Origin: Rathayibacter caricis DSM 15933
GTDB lineage: Bacteria > Actinomycetota > Actinomycetes > Actinomycetales > Microbacteriaceae
Assembly (NCBI RefSeq): GCF_003044275.1
Contig: NZ_PZPL01000001.1
Location: 682,001-746,000, forward strand
Length of the DNA stretch: 64,000 bases
Direction: 5' to 3'
Shown here: one piece after another, positions 25,322 through 33,791 of the stretch
Position numbering within the stretch: position 1 is the first letter of the stretch
Layout of the letters: every line of letters starts with the position of its first letter
Notes under the pieces: generated by a model
What the model was told of the DNA's origin: nothing
Databases searched by the model: none
The model's input: only the letters and a program-made list of their open reading frames with translations
Made by a program: the position numbers and the translations under genes

Positions 25322-26779
25322 ATGTGCGGAATCGTAGGAATCGTCTCCTCGGGACCCGTCAACCAGTCCATCTACGACAGCCTGTCGCTCCTGCAGCACC
25401 GCGGTCAGGATTCGACCGGCATCGCGACGGCCGACGGCAGCACCCTCCACATCAAGAAGGCGGCGGGGCAGGTCCGTGAGGCGTTCCGCACGCGCGACAT
25501 GCGGTCGCTGCTCGGAACCATGGGCCTCGGACACGTTCGCTACGCCACGAAGGGCAACGCGGAGCGCGAGGAGGAGGCGCAGCCGTTCTACGTGAACGCG
25601 CCGTACGGCATCATCCTCGTCCACAACGGCAACCTGACGAACACGCGCGAGCTCACCGACGAGCTCTTCACCGTCGACCGCCGCCACCTCAACACCACCT
25701 CCGACACGGAGCTGCTGGTCAACGTCCTCGCCAACGAGCTGCAGGCGTCGATCTCGGGCCGCGACCTCGACGCCGACGAGGTGTTCGACGCGGTCGCCCG
25801 CGTGCACGAGCGCGTCGAGGGCTCGTACGCCACGATCGCGCTGATCGCCGGCAAGGGGCTGCTCGCGTTCCGCGACCCGTTCGGCATCCGCCCGCTCATC
25901 GTCGGCCGCCGCTCGAACGTCGGGGCGACCGACGACTGGGTCGTCGCCTCCGAATCGCTCGTGCTCGAGGCGCAGGGCTTCGAGATCGTGCGCGACGTCG
26001 CTCCCGGCGAGGCGATCTTCATCACTCCGGACGGCCGCATGGCGAGCCGCCAGTGCGCGAAGGACCCCCGCCTCATCCCGTGCTCGTTCGAGTACGTCTA
26101 CCTCGCGCGCCCCGACTCCGTGATGTCGGGCATCTCCGTCTACGAGGCGCGCCTGCGCCTGGGCGACCGCCTCGCCGACACGATCGCCGCCTACACGCCG
26201 GGCGGAGCGATCGACGTCGTCATGCCCATCCCGGACTCGTCCCGCCCCGCCGCGATGCAGGTCGCGCAGAAGCTCGGCATCGAGTACCGCGAGGGCTTCT
26301 ACAAGAACCGCTACGTCGGCCGGACGTTCATCATGCCCGGGCAGGCGGTGCGCAAGAAGTCGGTGCGCCAGAAGCTCAACGCGATGTCGAGCGAGTTCAA
26401 GGGCAAGAACGTGCTGATCGTGGACGACTCGATCGTCCGGGGCACGACCTCGAAGGAGATCGTCGACATGGCGCGCACCGCCGGAGCGAACACGGTCACG
26501 TTCGCCTCCGCCGCCCCGCCCGTGCGCTACCCGCACGTGTACGGCATCAACATGCCCTCGCGGCAGGAGCTCGTCGCCCACAACCGCCGGATCCCCGAGA
26601 TCTCGGAGGCGATCGGCGCCGACTACCTGATCTACCAGGAGGTCGCCGACATGAAGGCGGCGATCCTCGAGGGGTCCGACGTCACCGATCTCGAGACCAG
26701 CTGCTTCACGGGCGAGTACATCACCGGCACCGTGACTCCGGAGTACCTGGACTGGGTCGAGCGCACGCAGCTCAGCTGA
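25322..26779 (+). CDS. purF: Amidophosphoribosyltransferase
   Basis: A 485-residue enzyme that commits PRPP to purine synthesis by transferring ammonia from glutamine to form phosphoribosylamine. The start at 25322 gives MCGIVGIV, placing the nucleophile Cys2 directly after Met with no propeptide. The glutaminase domain spans residues 2-235 (LGHVRYATKG, HNGNLTN). The phosphoribosyltransferase domain carries the PRPP loop VLIVDDSIVRGTTS near residue 361. An upstream in-frame start (22 codons earlier) is rejected because Cys2 must be N-terminal. Confidence 0.97.
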   Translation: MCGIVGIVSSGPVNQSIYDSLSLLQHRGQDSTGIATADGSTLHIKKAAGQVREAFRTRDMRSLLGTMGLGHVRYATKGNAEREEEAQPFYVNAPYGIILVHNGNLTNTRELTDELFTVDRRHLNTTSDTELLVNVLANELQASISGRDLDADEVFDAVARVHERVEGSYATIALIAGKGLLAFRDPFGIRPLIVGRRSNVGATDDWVVASESLVLEAQGFEIVRDVAPGEAIFITPDGRMASRQCAKDPRLIPCSFEYVYLARPDSVMSGISVYEARLRLGDRLADTIAAYTPGGAIDVVMPIPDSSRPAAMQVAQKLGIEYREGFYKNRYVGRTFIMPGQAVRKKSVRQKLNAMSSEFKGKNVLIVDDSIVRGTTSKEIVDMARTAGANTVTFASAAPPVRYPHVYGINMPSRQELVAHNRRIPEISEAIGADYLIYQEVADMKAAILEGSDVTDLETSCFTGEYITGTVTPEYLDWVERTQLS

Positions 26780-26915
26780 TCCCGCGCGTCGAGGCCGCCG
26801 AGCGCGCTCGCCACCAGCACACGCTCCGAGCCTCCGCAACCGGGTGCCCGGGCGCCGCCGCGGCGTCCAGACTCGTCTGCGTGCGCCACCCGGGCGCGCA
26901 GACGAGGAGCCTCCC

Positions 26916-27035
26916 GTGATCTACCGCCTGATCCCCTACGTGCTGATGTTCATCGCACGCAAGCTGACGAAGTCGCAGAAGGCGAAGCGCACGATGCAGA
27001 ACGCCGCGCGCAGGACCGCGCGCAAGGGCCGCTGA
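26916..27035 (+). CDS. Small basic membrane-associated protein
   Basis: A 39-residue peptide: a hydrophobic head (IYRLIPYVLMFIARKL) and a very basic tail (KSQKAKRTMQNAARRTARKGR, 21 residues shortened here in meaning). GAGGAG lies six bases before GTG 26916. No family known. It follows purF by 136 bp on the same strand and could be co-transcribed or independent. Confidence 0.55.
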   Translation: MIYRLIPYVLMFIARKLTKSQKAKRTMQNAARRTARKGR

Positions 27036-27044
27036 GCCGATCCG

Positions 27045-27425
27045 TCAGCGGACGGCGGTGCCCGGCTCCTGCGCGGAGCCGCCGTCCGCCTCCGGGTCGT
27101 CGGAGACGCCCTCGCGGGCGACCGTGCGCTCGGCGGTCCGGCGGACCACCTTGCGTCCGACGACGCGGTCGAGGATCACGACGATCAGCCCCGCGAGGGC
27201 GCCGAAGAGCGTCACGAACAGCAGCAGGCTGAAGCCGAAGACCTGGCCCTGCGAGAAGCCCTGCGTCTCGGGCAGGGCGAAGGTGAGCACGAACGCGGTG
27301 ATCGCGCCGAGTCCGGCGCCGAGCGCCAGGATGCGCCAGATGCGCGGGCTCCGGCGCACCTCGACCTCTTCGCGGGTCACCTCGACGTCGTCGGAGTGCT
27401 GCGGAGTGTCGAGCGGATCGGTCAT
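27045..27425 (-). CDS. Hypothetical two-helix membrane protein
   Basis: A 126-residue protein: an acidic cytoplasmic head (residues 1-25), two transmembrane helices (about 32-52 and 62-86) and a charged tail. No known family. ATG 27425 has GAATGGAGG upstream, which favours this start over a 107-codon upstream extension that would run through a repeat array. It ends 9 bp from the convergent 39-residue gene. Confidence 0.75.
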   Translation of the reverse strand: MTDPLDTPQHSDDVEVTREEVEVRRSPRIWRILALGAGLGAITAFVLTFALPETQGFSQGQVFGFSLLLFVTLFGALAGLIVVILDRVVGRKVVRRTAERTVAREGVSDDPEADGGSAQEPGTAVR

Positions 27426-27520
27426 GCCTCCATTCTCCCCTGTGCCGGCCTCGGAGCGGACCGTGTCCGGTGCGGGCGAACAGCGCGGTGTGCCGCGGCC
27501 GCACCCGGGTGCCCTCGGCC

Positions 27521-27739
27521 ACCGCCCGGCTCCGCGAGTGGACGCCCGACGGGCTCCGTCGACGGTGCAGGACCCGTTCCGCGACGTCTCGGCACCGCCC
27601 GACTCTGCGACTGGGCGCCGAATGGGGTCCGTCGCCGACGCAGGCCCCGTTTCGAGACCACTCAGAACCGCCCGGCTCAGCGAGTCGGCACAGGGCGGGG
27701 TCCATCGCAGGTGCAGACCCCGTTCCGCAACCACTCGGT
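27521..27739. repeat. Three diverged 73-bp tandem repeats
   Basis: The gene-free stretch 27426-27800 holds three direct repeats of exactly 73 bp beginning ACCGCCCG at 27521, 27594 and 27667. Each contains a GTCC(G/A)TCG core and a CCCGTT(C/T)CG(A/C) near the end. A partial, more diverged unit seems to precede them. The copies differ at many positions, so the array is old. It is not related in sequence to the REP-like element or the 113-bp repeats. Confidence 0.75.
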
Positions 27740-27800
27740 CGCCCACCCCGCCAGCGCGTCCGCCGGTCGCTCCACAACGGCCGACCAGCGGAGGAGCGGC

Positions 27801-28703
27801 TCACATCGCGTGGACCAGGCGCCCCGCCTGCGCGCGCAGCTCGCGCACGACCGTCCGGACCGACAACCGCTCGGCGCGATCGGGCCGCATGAGCGCCACG
27901 ATGTGCCGCACCGAGCTGACCCCGCGGAGCGGCTTCACGACGATGCCGGGAGCACCCGCGGTGTAGCGCGGCAGCACCGCGATGCCGAGTCCTGCCGCGA
28001 CGAACGCCTCCGTCACGCGGGTCGACGCGAAGCGCTGCTCGACGCGCACGGCCTCGCCCGACGCCGTCTCGATCTCCTGCATGACGCTCTCGAACGGGAA
28101 GCCGTCCGGCACGCCGATCCAGGTCTCGCCGACCAGGTCCGCGGCCGTCACCGTGGCCCGCTCCGCGAGCCGGTGGCCGATCGGAAGAGCGATGTCCAGC
28201 GGCTCGACCATCAGCTCCGCCATCGCGAGACCCCGGCCCGCCCAGGCGCTGCGGCCGGTCGGCGAGTGGCCGAGCACGATGTCGAAGTCGGCGGTGAGGT
28301 CGGCGAACTCGTCGGTGCCCGGATCCACGTCCTCGCACTGCACGACGAGTCCCTCCACGCTCCGCAGCGCCACGAGCGCGTCGGGCAGGAGCATCTGCCC
28401 CGCGGTCGGGAAGGTGGCGATCGTCACCTCGCCGATCGGGTTGTTCTTGAAGGTCTGCCAGACGGCGTCCGCGCGCTCGAGCGCGATGGCGATCTCGGTG
28501 GCGCTCCGGGCGAGCTCGCGGCCGGCTCCCGTGAGGACCACTCCGCGGCCCGACCGCTCGATCAGGGGCACGCCCGCCTCGCGCTCGAGCACCTTGAGCT
28601 GCTGCGAGACGGCGGAGGGGGTGCGGTGCGTCGCCTCCGCGACCGCGGTGATCGAGCGCCGCATCGAGAGCTCCCTGAGCAGTTCCAGTCGCCGCACGTC
28701 CAT
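27801..28703 (-). CDS. LysR family transcriptional regulator
   Basis: A 300-residue regulator. The winged helix-turn-helix occupies residues 1-60 (RRLELLRELSMRRSITAVAE, SAVSQQLKVLEREAGVPLIER). Residues 88-295 are a type 2 periplasmic-binding-protein effector domain. In position it is divergent from a 36-residue membrane peptide gene, which LysR logic makes a candidate target. Effector unknown. Confidence 0.9.
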   Translation of the reverse strand: MDVRRLELLRELSMRRSITAVAEATHRTPSAVSQQLKVLEREAGVPLIERSGRGVVLTGAGRELARSATEIAIALERADAVWQTFKNNPIGEVTIATFPTAGQMLLPDALVALRSVEGLVVQCEDVDPGTDEFADLTADFDIVLGHSPTGRSAWAGRGLAMAELMVEPLDIALPIGHRLAERATVTAADLVGETWIGVPDGFPFESVMQEIETASGEAVRVEQRFASTRVTEAFVAAGLGIAVLPRYTAGAPGIVVKPLRGVSSVRHIVALMRPDRAERLSVRTVVRELRAQAGRLVHAM

Positions 28704-28832
28704 GAAGCAACGCTACACGTCAGGGCAAGAACACGTCGATTGTCCTAAGGAACAGGAGTGGCCAGAGTGGACGTTGTACACAGCATCCCGGCGGATGAAT
28801 CCCGTTCCGCCACAACGAAAGGCAGAACAGTC

Positions 28833-28943
28833 ATGAGCATCGCAATCGTCGCCCTCCTCGCCGGAGTCTCCGCCTGGGGCGCCGTCGCGACCGTGCTCGT
28901 CACCCGCCGCGACGGCTACCGTCAGGTCCCGACCCAGCACTGA
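28833..28943 (+). CDS. Small single-helix membrane peptide
   Basis: A 36-residue peptide with one hydrophobic helix (IAIVALLAGVSAWGAVATVLV) shortened here to its core, followed by TRRDGYRQVPTQH. AAAGG lies upstream of ATG 28833, and a terminator hairpin follows the stop by about 30 bp. The combination of ribosome site, helix and terminator supports a real gene. It is divergent from the lysR gene. Confidence 0.6.
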   Translation: MSIAIVALLAGVSAWGAVATVLVTRRDGYRQVPTQH

Positions 28944-28974
28944 GCCCCGCGCTCCGCGACAGCACTCGCGTCCG

Positions 28975-29005
28975 AACGCCGCTTTCCCCTCGGGGAGGCG
29001 GCGTT
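28975..29005 (+). terminator. Intrinsic terminator
   Basis: AACGCCGC (28975-28982) pairs exactly with GCGGCGTT (28998-29005), with an inner CCCC/GGGG pairing. It serves the small gene ending at 28943. Confidence 0.65.
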
Positions 29006-29019
29006 TCCGCGTTCCCGGG

Positions 29020-29061
29020 ACGACGAAGGGCCCCCGACCGGAGTCGAGGGCCCTTCGTCGT
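29020..29061 (-). terminator. Intrinsic terminator
   Basis: ACGACGAAGGGCCC (29020-29033) pairs with GGGCCCTTCGTCGT (29048-29061), 14 perfect base pairs. It starts 12 bp past the stop of the minus-strand nucleotidase gene. Confidence 0.75.
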
Positions 29062-29072
29062 GCAGTGCGGTG

Positions 29073-31313
29073 CTACTTCGAGACGGTGCGGCGGCGCAGG
29101 TGCGCCACGCTCATCGCCGCTCCGAGCAGGAGGGCGACGGCACCGGCCAGCAGGGCCGGGGTCGTGTCGAATCCGGTCGCGGCGAGCTGGTGCGCGCCAC
29201 CGCCGGTCGGGCCGCCGGCGACGGGCTTCGTCGGGGCGGCGGGAGTCGTCGGGACCGTGGTCTCGGTCGGCTCCGGGACGGGAGTCGGCGCGACGGCCGC
29301 GTCGGCGACCGCGAAGTCGACGCTCACGGTGACGCCGGTCTCCTCGAGGGCGAAGGACGCGGTGTGCGTGCCGCCCGCCAGGCTCTCGGCGATCGGGACG
29401 CTGAACGACGCGCGGCCGGTCGAGTCGTCGGTGACGGCCCGGGTCGGGTCGATCGGCGCGGTGCCGACCTCGGTGCCGTCGACGCTCGCGGTGACCGTGG
29501 TGTCGGTCGGCGCACCCGTGCTGAACAGGAGCGAGGAGAGGTCGACCGTCATCGTGTCTCCGACGGCGTACTCACCCGAGTCCGGGATGTTCTCGGTGAG
29601 GCCGATCGAGCGCTGGACGGGGTCCGGGCTCACGGTGCCGAGGTCCTGGATGTAGGCGACGAACGCGTCGAGGTCGATGCGGCCGGAGTCGGCGGTGCCG
29701 GTGCCCTCGGTGAAGGTGCTGAATCCGTCGCCACCGGTCGAGAGGAAGTTGTTCGTCACGACCGTGAAGGTCTGCGCCGGGTCGACGGGCACGTTCTCGA
29801 AGAAGACCTCCGAGATGTGCTCGCCCTGCGGGGCGGCCGGGTCGAAGACGTAGGTCAGCGCGGCCGAGGTGGCGAGCTTGAGCTGCGGGTGCGCGGCGCT
29901 CCCGACCCACTGCTCCTCGAGCAGAGCCTTGATCTGCGCGCCGGTCAGCTGCAGCGTGACGAGCGTGTTGGCGAACGGCTGGGCGTTCGACGCCTCGGCG
30001 TAGGTCACGACGCCGTCGGCGTCACCGGGCACGGTGGAGTCGCCCGCGAAGAGCAGGTCATCGCGGAGTCCGCCGGCGTTGGTGAAGGCGATCTCGGTGC
30101 CCAGCTCACTGGTGGCCCAGAGCTGCGCGTCGGCGACGAGGTTGCCCAGCGTCGACTCGGAGCCGCGGTTGCTCTGGCCGTCCTCGCGGTAGGCGCGGGA
30201 GATGTCGTCGGTGATGGTGCCGACCTTCACGCTGCCCTCTTCGACGGCGACGGCCTGAGCGGCCTCGACGATCGAGGTGACGGCGGGATCGGCGTCGAAG
30301 GCTCCGACGGAGATCGTGTCAGCGGCGTCCTCGGACTCGGGGTCGTCGACCTCGACGGTCAGCGGCACGACCTCGCTGGTGAGCGAGGTGAGCTCCTTGG
30401 TCGTCGGGTCCACGGTCAGCGCCATGTGGCCGATGTTCTCGGCGTAGCTGCCGGTCTGCGACACGATCGTCGGGAACGCACGTCCGCCGTCGACGGTCGC
30501 GTTGTACTCCTGGTGGCTGTGACCCGAGACGATCGCGTCGACGTTCGCGGCGACTCCGTTGACGATGGCGCCGAACTTGGGGTCGGCGGCGGGGGTGCCC
30601 GCGTCGGCCGCACCGGCGTCGGCGCCCTCGTGGAGCAGCAGGACGATCACGTCGGCCTCGCCGTTGGCGTCGTCGCCGTCCTGGAGCGCAGTAGCGACCT
30701 CGTTGACGTTCTCGACGATCGGCTCGATCGAGAGGGTCGAGATGCCGCCGGGGCTGACGAGCGTGCCGAGGTCCTCGGTCATCGCTCCGATGAAGGCGAC
30801 CGAGACGCCCTCCTGCTCGGCGAGGAAGTAGGGGTCGTACGCGCGCTCGCCCGTCGCGGTGTCGAAGAGGTTCGCGTTGACGTACGGGAAGTCGGACTCG
30901 TCGCTCACGCGGCCGTCGACGTCCGAGCGGCCCTTGTCGAACTCGTGGTTGCCCAGCGTGCTGACGTCCAGGCCCATCTCGTTCAGGACGTCGAGCGTCG
31001 GCTGGTCGTCCTGCACCTTGGAGGTGAAGGTCGAGGCGCCGATGTTGTCGCCGGCCGAGACGAAGAGGGTGTTGGGGTTGGCGGCCCGGTAGGAGTCGAC
31101 CGCGCCGGCGAGGACCGCCGCGCCGGCGACCGTGCCGTTGGCCTCGATCCGGCCGTGGAAGTCGTTGATCGACAGGACGTCGATCGCGATGTCGCCCTCG
31201 GCGGCCATCGCGGGAGCGGCTCCGAGCATCGCGGCGCCGGCGACGGCACCGACTGCCGTCACCGAGAGTGTTCTGATGAGGCCGCGTCGACGGCCGGGGG
31301 TAGTGCTTCGCAT
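29073..31313 (-). CDS. Cell-wall-anchored 5'-nucleotidase / metallophosphatase
   Basis: A 746-residue surface enzyme. After a signal peptide (1-38) the calcineurin-like domain (about 42-270) shows NDFHG, GDN, GNHEFD and SGHSHQ metal ligands. The 5'-nucleotidase C domain (about 340-510) follows with NAGGLRDDL and STGGDGF. An Ig-like segment and a Pro/Thr linker lead to LAATG (710-714), a hydrophobic helix and RRR, a class E sortase-type sorting signal. It should release nucleosides and phosphate from extracellular nucleotides. ATG 31313 has GGAGA upstream. No sortase gene is in the window. Confidence 0.93.
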   Translation of the reverse strand: MRSTTPGRRRGLIRTLSVTAVGAVAGAAMLGAAPAMAAEGDIAIDVLSINDFHGRIEANGTVAGAAVLAGAVDSYRAANPNTLFVSAGDNIGASTFTSKVQDDQPTLDVLNEMGLDVSTLGNHEFDKGRSDVDGRVSDESDFPYVNANLFDTATGERAYDPYFLAEQEGVSVAFIGAMTEDLGTLVSPGGISTLSIEPIVENVNEVATALQDGDDANGEADVIVLLLHEGADAGAADAGTPAADPKFGAIVNGVAANVDAIVSGHSHQEYNATVDGGRAFPTIVSQTGSYAENIGHMALTVDPTTKELTSLTSEVVPLTVEVDDPESEDAADTISVGAFDADPAVTSIVEAAQAVAVEEGSVKVGTITDDISRAYREDGQSNRGSESTLGNLVADAQLWATSELGTEIAFTNAGGLRDDLLFAGDSTVPGDADGVVTYAEASNAQPFANTLVTLQLTGAQIKALLEEQWVGSAAHPQLKLATSAALTYVFDPAAPQGEHISEVFFENVPVDPAQTFTVVTNNFLSTGGDGFSTFTEGTGTADSGRIDLDAFVAYIQDLGTVSPDPVQRSIGLTENIPDSGEYAVGDTMTVDLSSLLFSTGAPTDTTVTASVDGTEVGTAPIDPTRAVTDDSTGRASFSVPIAESLAGGTHTASFALEETGVTVSVDFAVADAAVAPTPVPEPTETTVPTTPAAPTKPVAGGPTGGGAHQLAATGFDTTPALLAGAVALLLGAAMSVAHLRRRTVSK

Positions 31314-31507
31314 CTGGTCGAGATCTCCAAGCGTCGAGCGGCGATTCGGAGGAGTCTCCGGCCGCATGAGGGGAACTTTCCCAGCCAAGCCGAGGGTGGG
31401 CCGCAGGTCAAACGCCTGCCCGCCGGTCGCGGGCGTCGTTTACGAGAAGTTAATCCGACGACTGCCGGGGTTCTCCCAGCCGACGCGGAGCGAGGCGGCC
31501 GGCGCGG

Positions 31508-31870
31508 TCAGCCGACGCGGAGGAGGGGGAGGAACGGCGTGAGATCCGCTCGCACCCCGGACGCGTGGATCCGACCGCTCGCGAGGCCCTCCGCCCACGG
31601 CAGGTCGCCGGTCGCGAGGCGCAGCCAGGTCGCCGCGTCCATCTCGATGACGTTGGGCGGGGTCCCGCGGGTGTGCCCGGGGCCCTCGACGCACTGCGCG
31701 GCGCCGAACGGAGGAACGCGCACCTCGACGCTGCGGCCCGGCACCCGCGTCTCGATGATCTGCAGGAGGAACCGCACGGCGGTCGCGGTGGTGGTGCGGT
31801 CCGTCGCTCCGGCGAGCGCCGCGCGCACCGCGCCCTGACCGGACGCCTCGTCGATCTTCCCCTTGGCCAT
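31508..31870 (-). CDS. Sterol carrier family protein
   Basis: A 120-residue protein resembling the sterol-carrier-like family found beside purD in actinobacteria. MDAATWLRLATGDLPWAEGLASGRIHASGVRADLT is the typical SCP2-like C-terminal block (described in parts: ATWLRLATGD, GRIHASG). It is probably a small lipid- or ligand-binding domain; the ligand is unknown. Divergent from purD, with 176 bp between the starts. Confidence 0.8.
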   Translation of the reverse strand: MAKGKIDEASGQGAVRAALAGATDRTTTATAVRFLLQIIETRVPGRSVEVRVPPFGAAQCVEGPGHTRGTPPNVIEMDAATWLRLATGDLPWAEGLASGRIHASGVRADLTPFLPLLRVG

Positions 31871-32046
31871 GCGTCCATCCTGCCGTGCCCAGCGGCCGGG
31901 AACGCCGCTCCGCGAGAGGCCGCTCGAGCCCGGAACACGCCGCAGGAGGCGTACCGGAACGGCATCCCGCGGACGCGCGATCCCTGCGCCGAGCAGGCGT
32001 GACGGAGTGCGACCGGCCCGGGACGGCCCGGGCCTATCCTGTTCAG

Positions 32047-33315
32047 GTGAAGATCCTCGTCCTCGGTTCGGGTGCCCGTGAGCACGCCATCATCACGGCT
32101 CTCCTCGCAGAGGAGGAGCAGCACGAGATCATCGCCGCGCCCGGCAACGCGGGCATCGCGCGCGACGTCGAGGTCATCCACTTCGACACCAACAGCCCCC
32201 GCCTCGTCACCGACTTCGCGCTCGAGCAGGGCATCGAGCTCGTCGTGATCGGCCCGGAGGCGCCGCTGGTCGCCGGAGTGGCCGACGCCCTCCGCCAGCG
32301 CCGCATCCCCACCTTCGGTCCCGACAAGGCCGCCGCCGCCCTCGAGGGCTCCAAGACCTTCGCGAAGCGCGTCATGGACATGGCGCGCGTCCCCACCGGC
32401 CGCGCCACCCGCGTCTCGACCCTGGTCGACGCGACCCGCGTCATCGACGGCTTCGGCGCCCCCTACGTCGTCAAGGCCGACGGCCTCGCCGCCGGCAAGG
32501 GCGTCCTCGTGACGGAGTCGCGCAGCGCGGCCGTCGCGCACGCCGAGTTCTGGCTGCAGTCGGGCGACGTCCTCATCGAGGAGTTCCTCGACGGCCAGGA
32601 GGTCTCGCTCTTCCTCCTCTCCGACGGCCACGACGTCGTCCCGCTGTCGCCCGCCCAGGACTACAAGCGCCTCGGCGACGGCGACGAGGGCCCGAACACG
32701 GGCGGCATGGGCGCCTACTCCCCCCTCCCCTGGCTCGCCGACCGCTGGGCGAGCGAGCGCGCCTTCGTCGACGAGGTCATCGACACCGTCGCCATTCCGA
32801 CGATCCGCCAGCTCGAGCGGGAGCGCACCCCCTTCGTCGGACTCCTCTACTGCGGCCTGATCGTCACCGAGGCCGGCATCCGCGTGATCGAGTTCAACGC
32901 TCGCTTCGGCGACCCCGAGACACAGGTCGTGCTGCCCCGCCTCGCCTCGCCGCTCTCGGCGCTGCTCCTCGCCGCGTCGACGGGCTCGCTCGCCTCCGTG
33001 CCCTGGCCCGCCTTCACCGACGAGGTCGCCGTGACCGTCGTGCTCGCCAGCGAGGGCTACCCCGAGAACGCCGTCACCGGCCGCGGCATCAGCGGGCTGG
33101 AGGCGGCCGAGGCCGTCCCCGGCGTCACCATCGCGCACGCCGCAACGCAGCTGGTCGACGGGCGCTTCGTGGCCACGGGCGGACGCGTGCTCAACGTGGT
33201 TGCGCGGGGCGCCGACTTCACGGAGGCCCGGGAGCGCGCATATAAGGCCCTCGACCTGATCCACCTCGACGGCGGGCAGTACCGTCGCGACATCGCGCTT
33301 CGCGTCGCGCAGTAG
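32047..33315 (+). CDS. purD: Phosphoribosylamine-glycine ligase
   Basis: A 422-residue ATP-grasp enzyme that joins phosphoribosylamine and glycine (GAR synthetase), step two of purine synthesis. It begins ILVLGSGAREHA, with ATP-grasp lysines in VKADGLAAGKGV, GGMGAYSP and the metal site IEFNARFGDPETQ. GTG 32047 is preceded by a TATCCT -10-like box 12 bases away and no ribosome site, so a leaderless transcript is likely. An 54-codon upstream extension is rejected. Confidence 0.97.
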   Translation: MKILVLGSGAREHAIITALLAEEEQHEIIAAPGNAGIARDVEVIHFDTNSPRLVTDFALEQGIELVVIGPEAPLVAGVADALRQRRIPTFGPDKAAAALEGSKTFAKRVMDMARVPTGRATRVSTLVDATRVIDGFGAPYVVKADGLAAGKGVLVTESRSAAVAHAEFWLQSGDVLIEEFLDGQEVSLFLLSDGHDVVPLSPAQDYKRLGDGDEGPNTGGMGAYSPLPWLADRWASERAFVDEVIDTVAIPTIRQLERERTPFVGLLYCGLIVTEAGIRVIEFNARFGDPETQVVLPRLASPLSALLLAASTGSLASVPWPAFTDEVAVTVVLASEGYPENAVTGRGISGLEAAEAVPGVTIAHAATQLVDGRFVATGGRVLNVVARGADFTEARERAYKALDLIHLDGGQYRRDIALRVAQ

Positions 33316-33342
33316 CGCGTCGCGGGGCGCGATGTCGTCCAC

Positions 33343-33550
33343 GCCGCCCCTTGTGCGGCGTGGCGCGGTCGGCTTCTCGAAGTGGTTGCGTTCTTAAGAG
33401 CGTCCTGCGGACGGCTCGCCGACAACGCTCGGCACGCGCGCGGCGCTCGTTCCGAGCCGCCCCCTGTGCGGCTCGGTCGCAGTCGGCTTGCAGAGACGGT
33501 TGCGTTCCTAGGAGCGTCCTGCGTCCGGCTCGCCGACAACGCTGGCACGC
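33343..33550. repeat. Two 113-bp tandem repeats with internal hairpins
   Basis: The gene-free stretch 33316-33791 contains two copies of a 113-bp unit at 33343 and 33456. Each begins GCCGCCCC(T/C)TGTGCGGC, a small hairpin, and includes GGTTGCGTTC followed by GAGCGTCCTGCG and CGGCTCGCCGACAACGCT. They look like an interspersed intergenic element. From 33551 to 33791 I see nothing assignable. Confidence 0.8.
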
Positions 33551-33791
33551 GTTCTCGGCTTCGCCTCGTCGCGGTGCGGGGATTCGGGAGGGCGCGCCTC
33601 CCGGGACTCGAGCCTCCCGGAACTCCTGATTCCCGGAATTGGTGGCTGCTCAGGCTGCCGGCACACGGGACCGATGCCTCTCGTGACCGGCGGAGGTGCA
33701 GAAGTAAGGCTGGGCGGCTCGAGACCGGGGGAAGTGCTCGGATCGGAGCGGTGAGCCTTCGTTGTGCAGGCTCTCGTCGAGAGACGACGGG

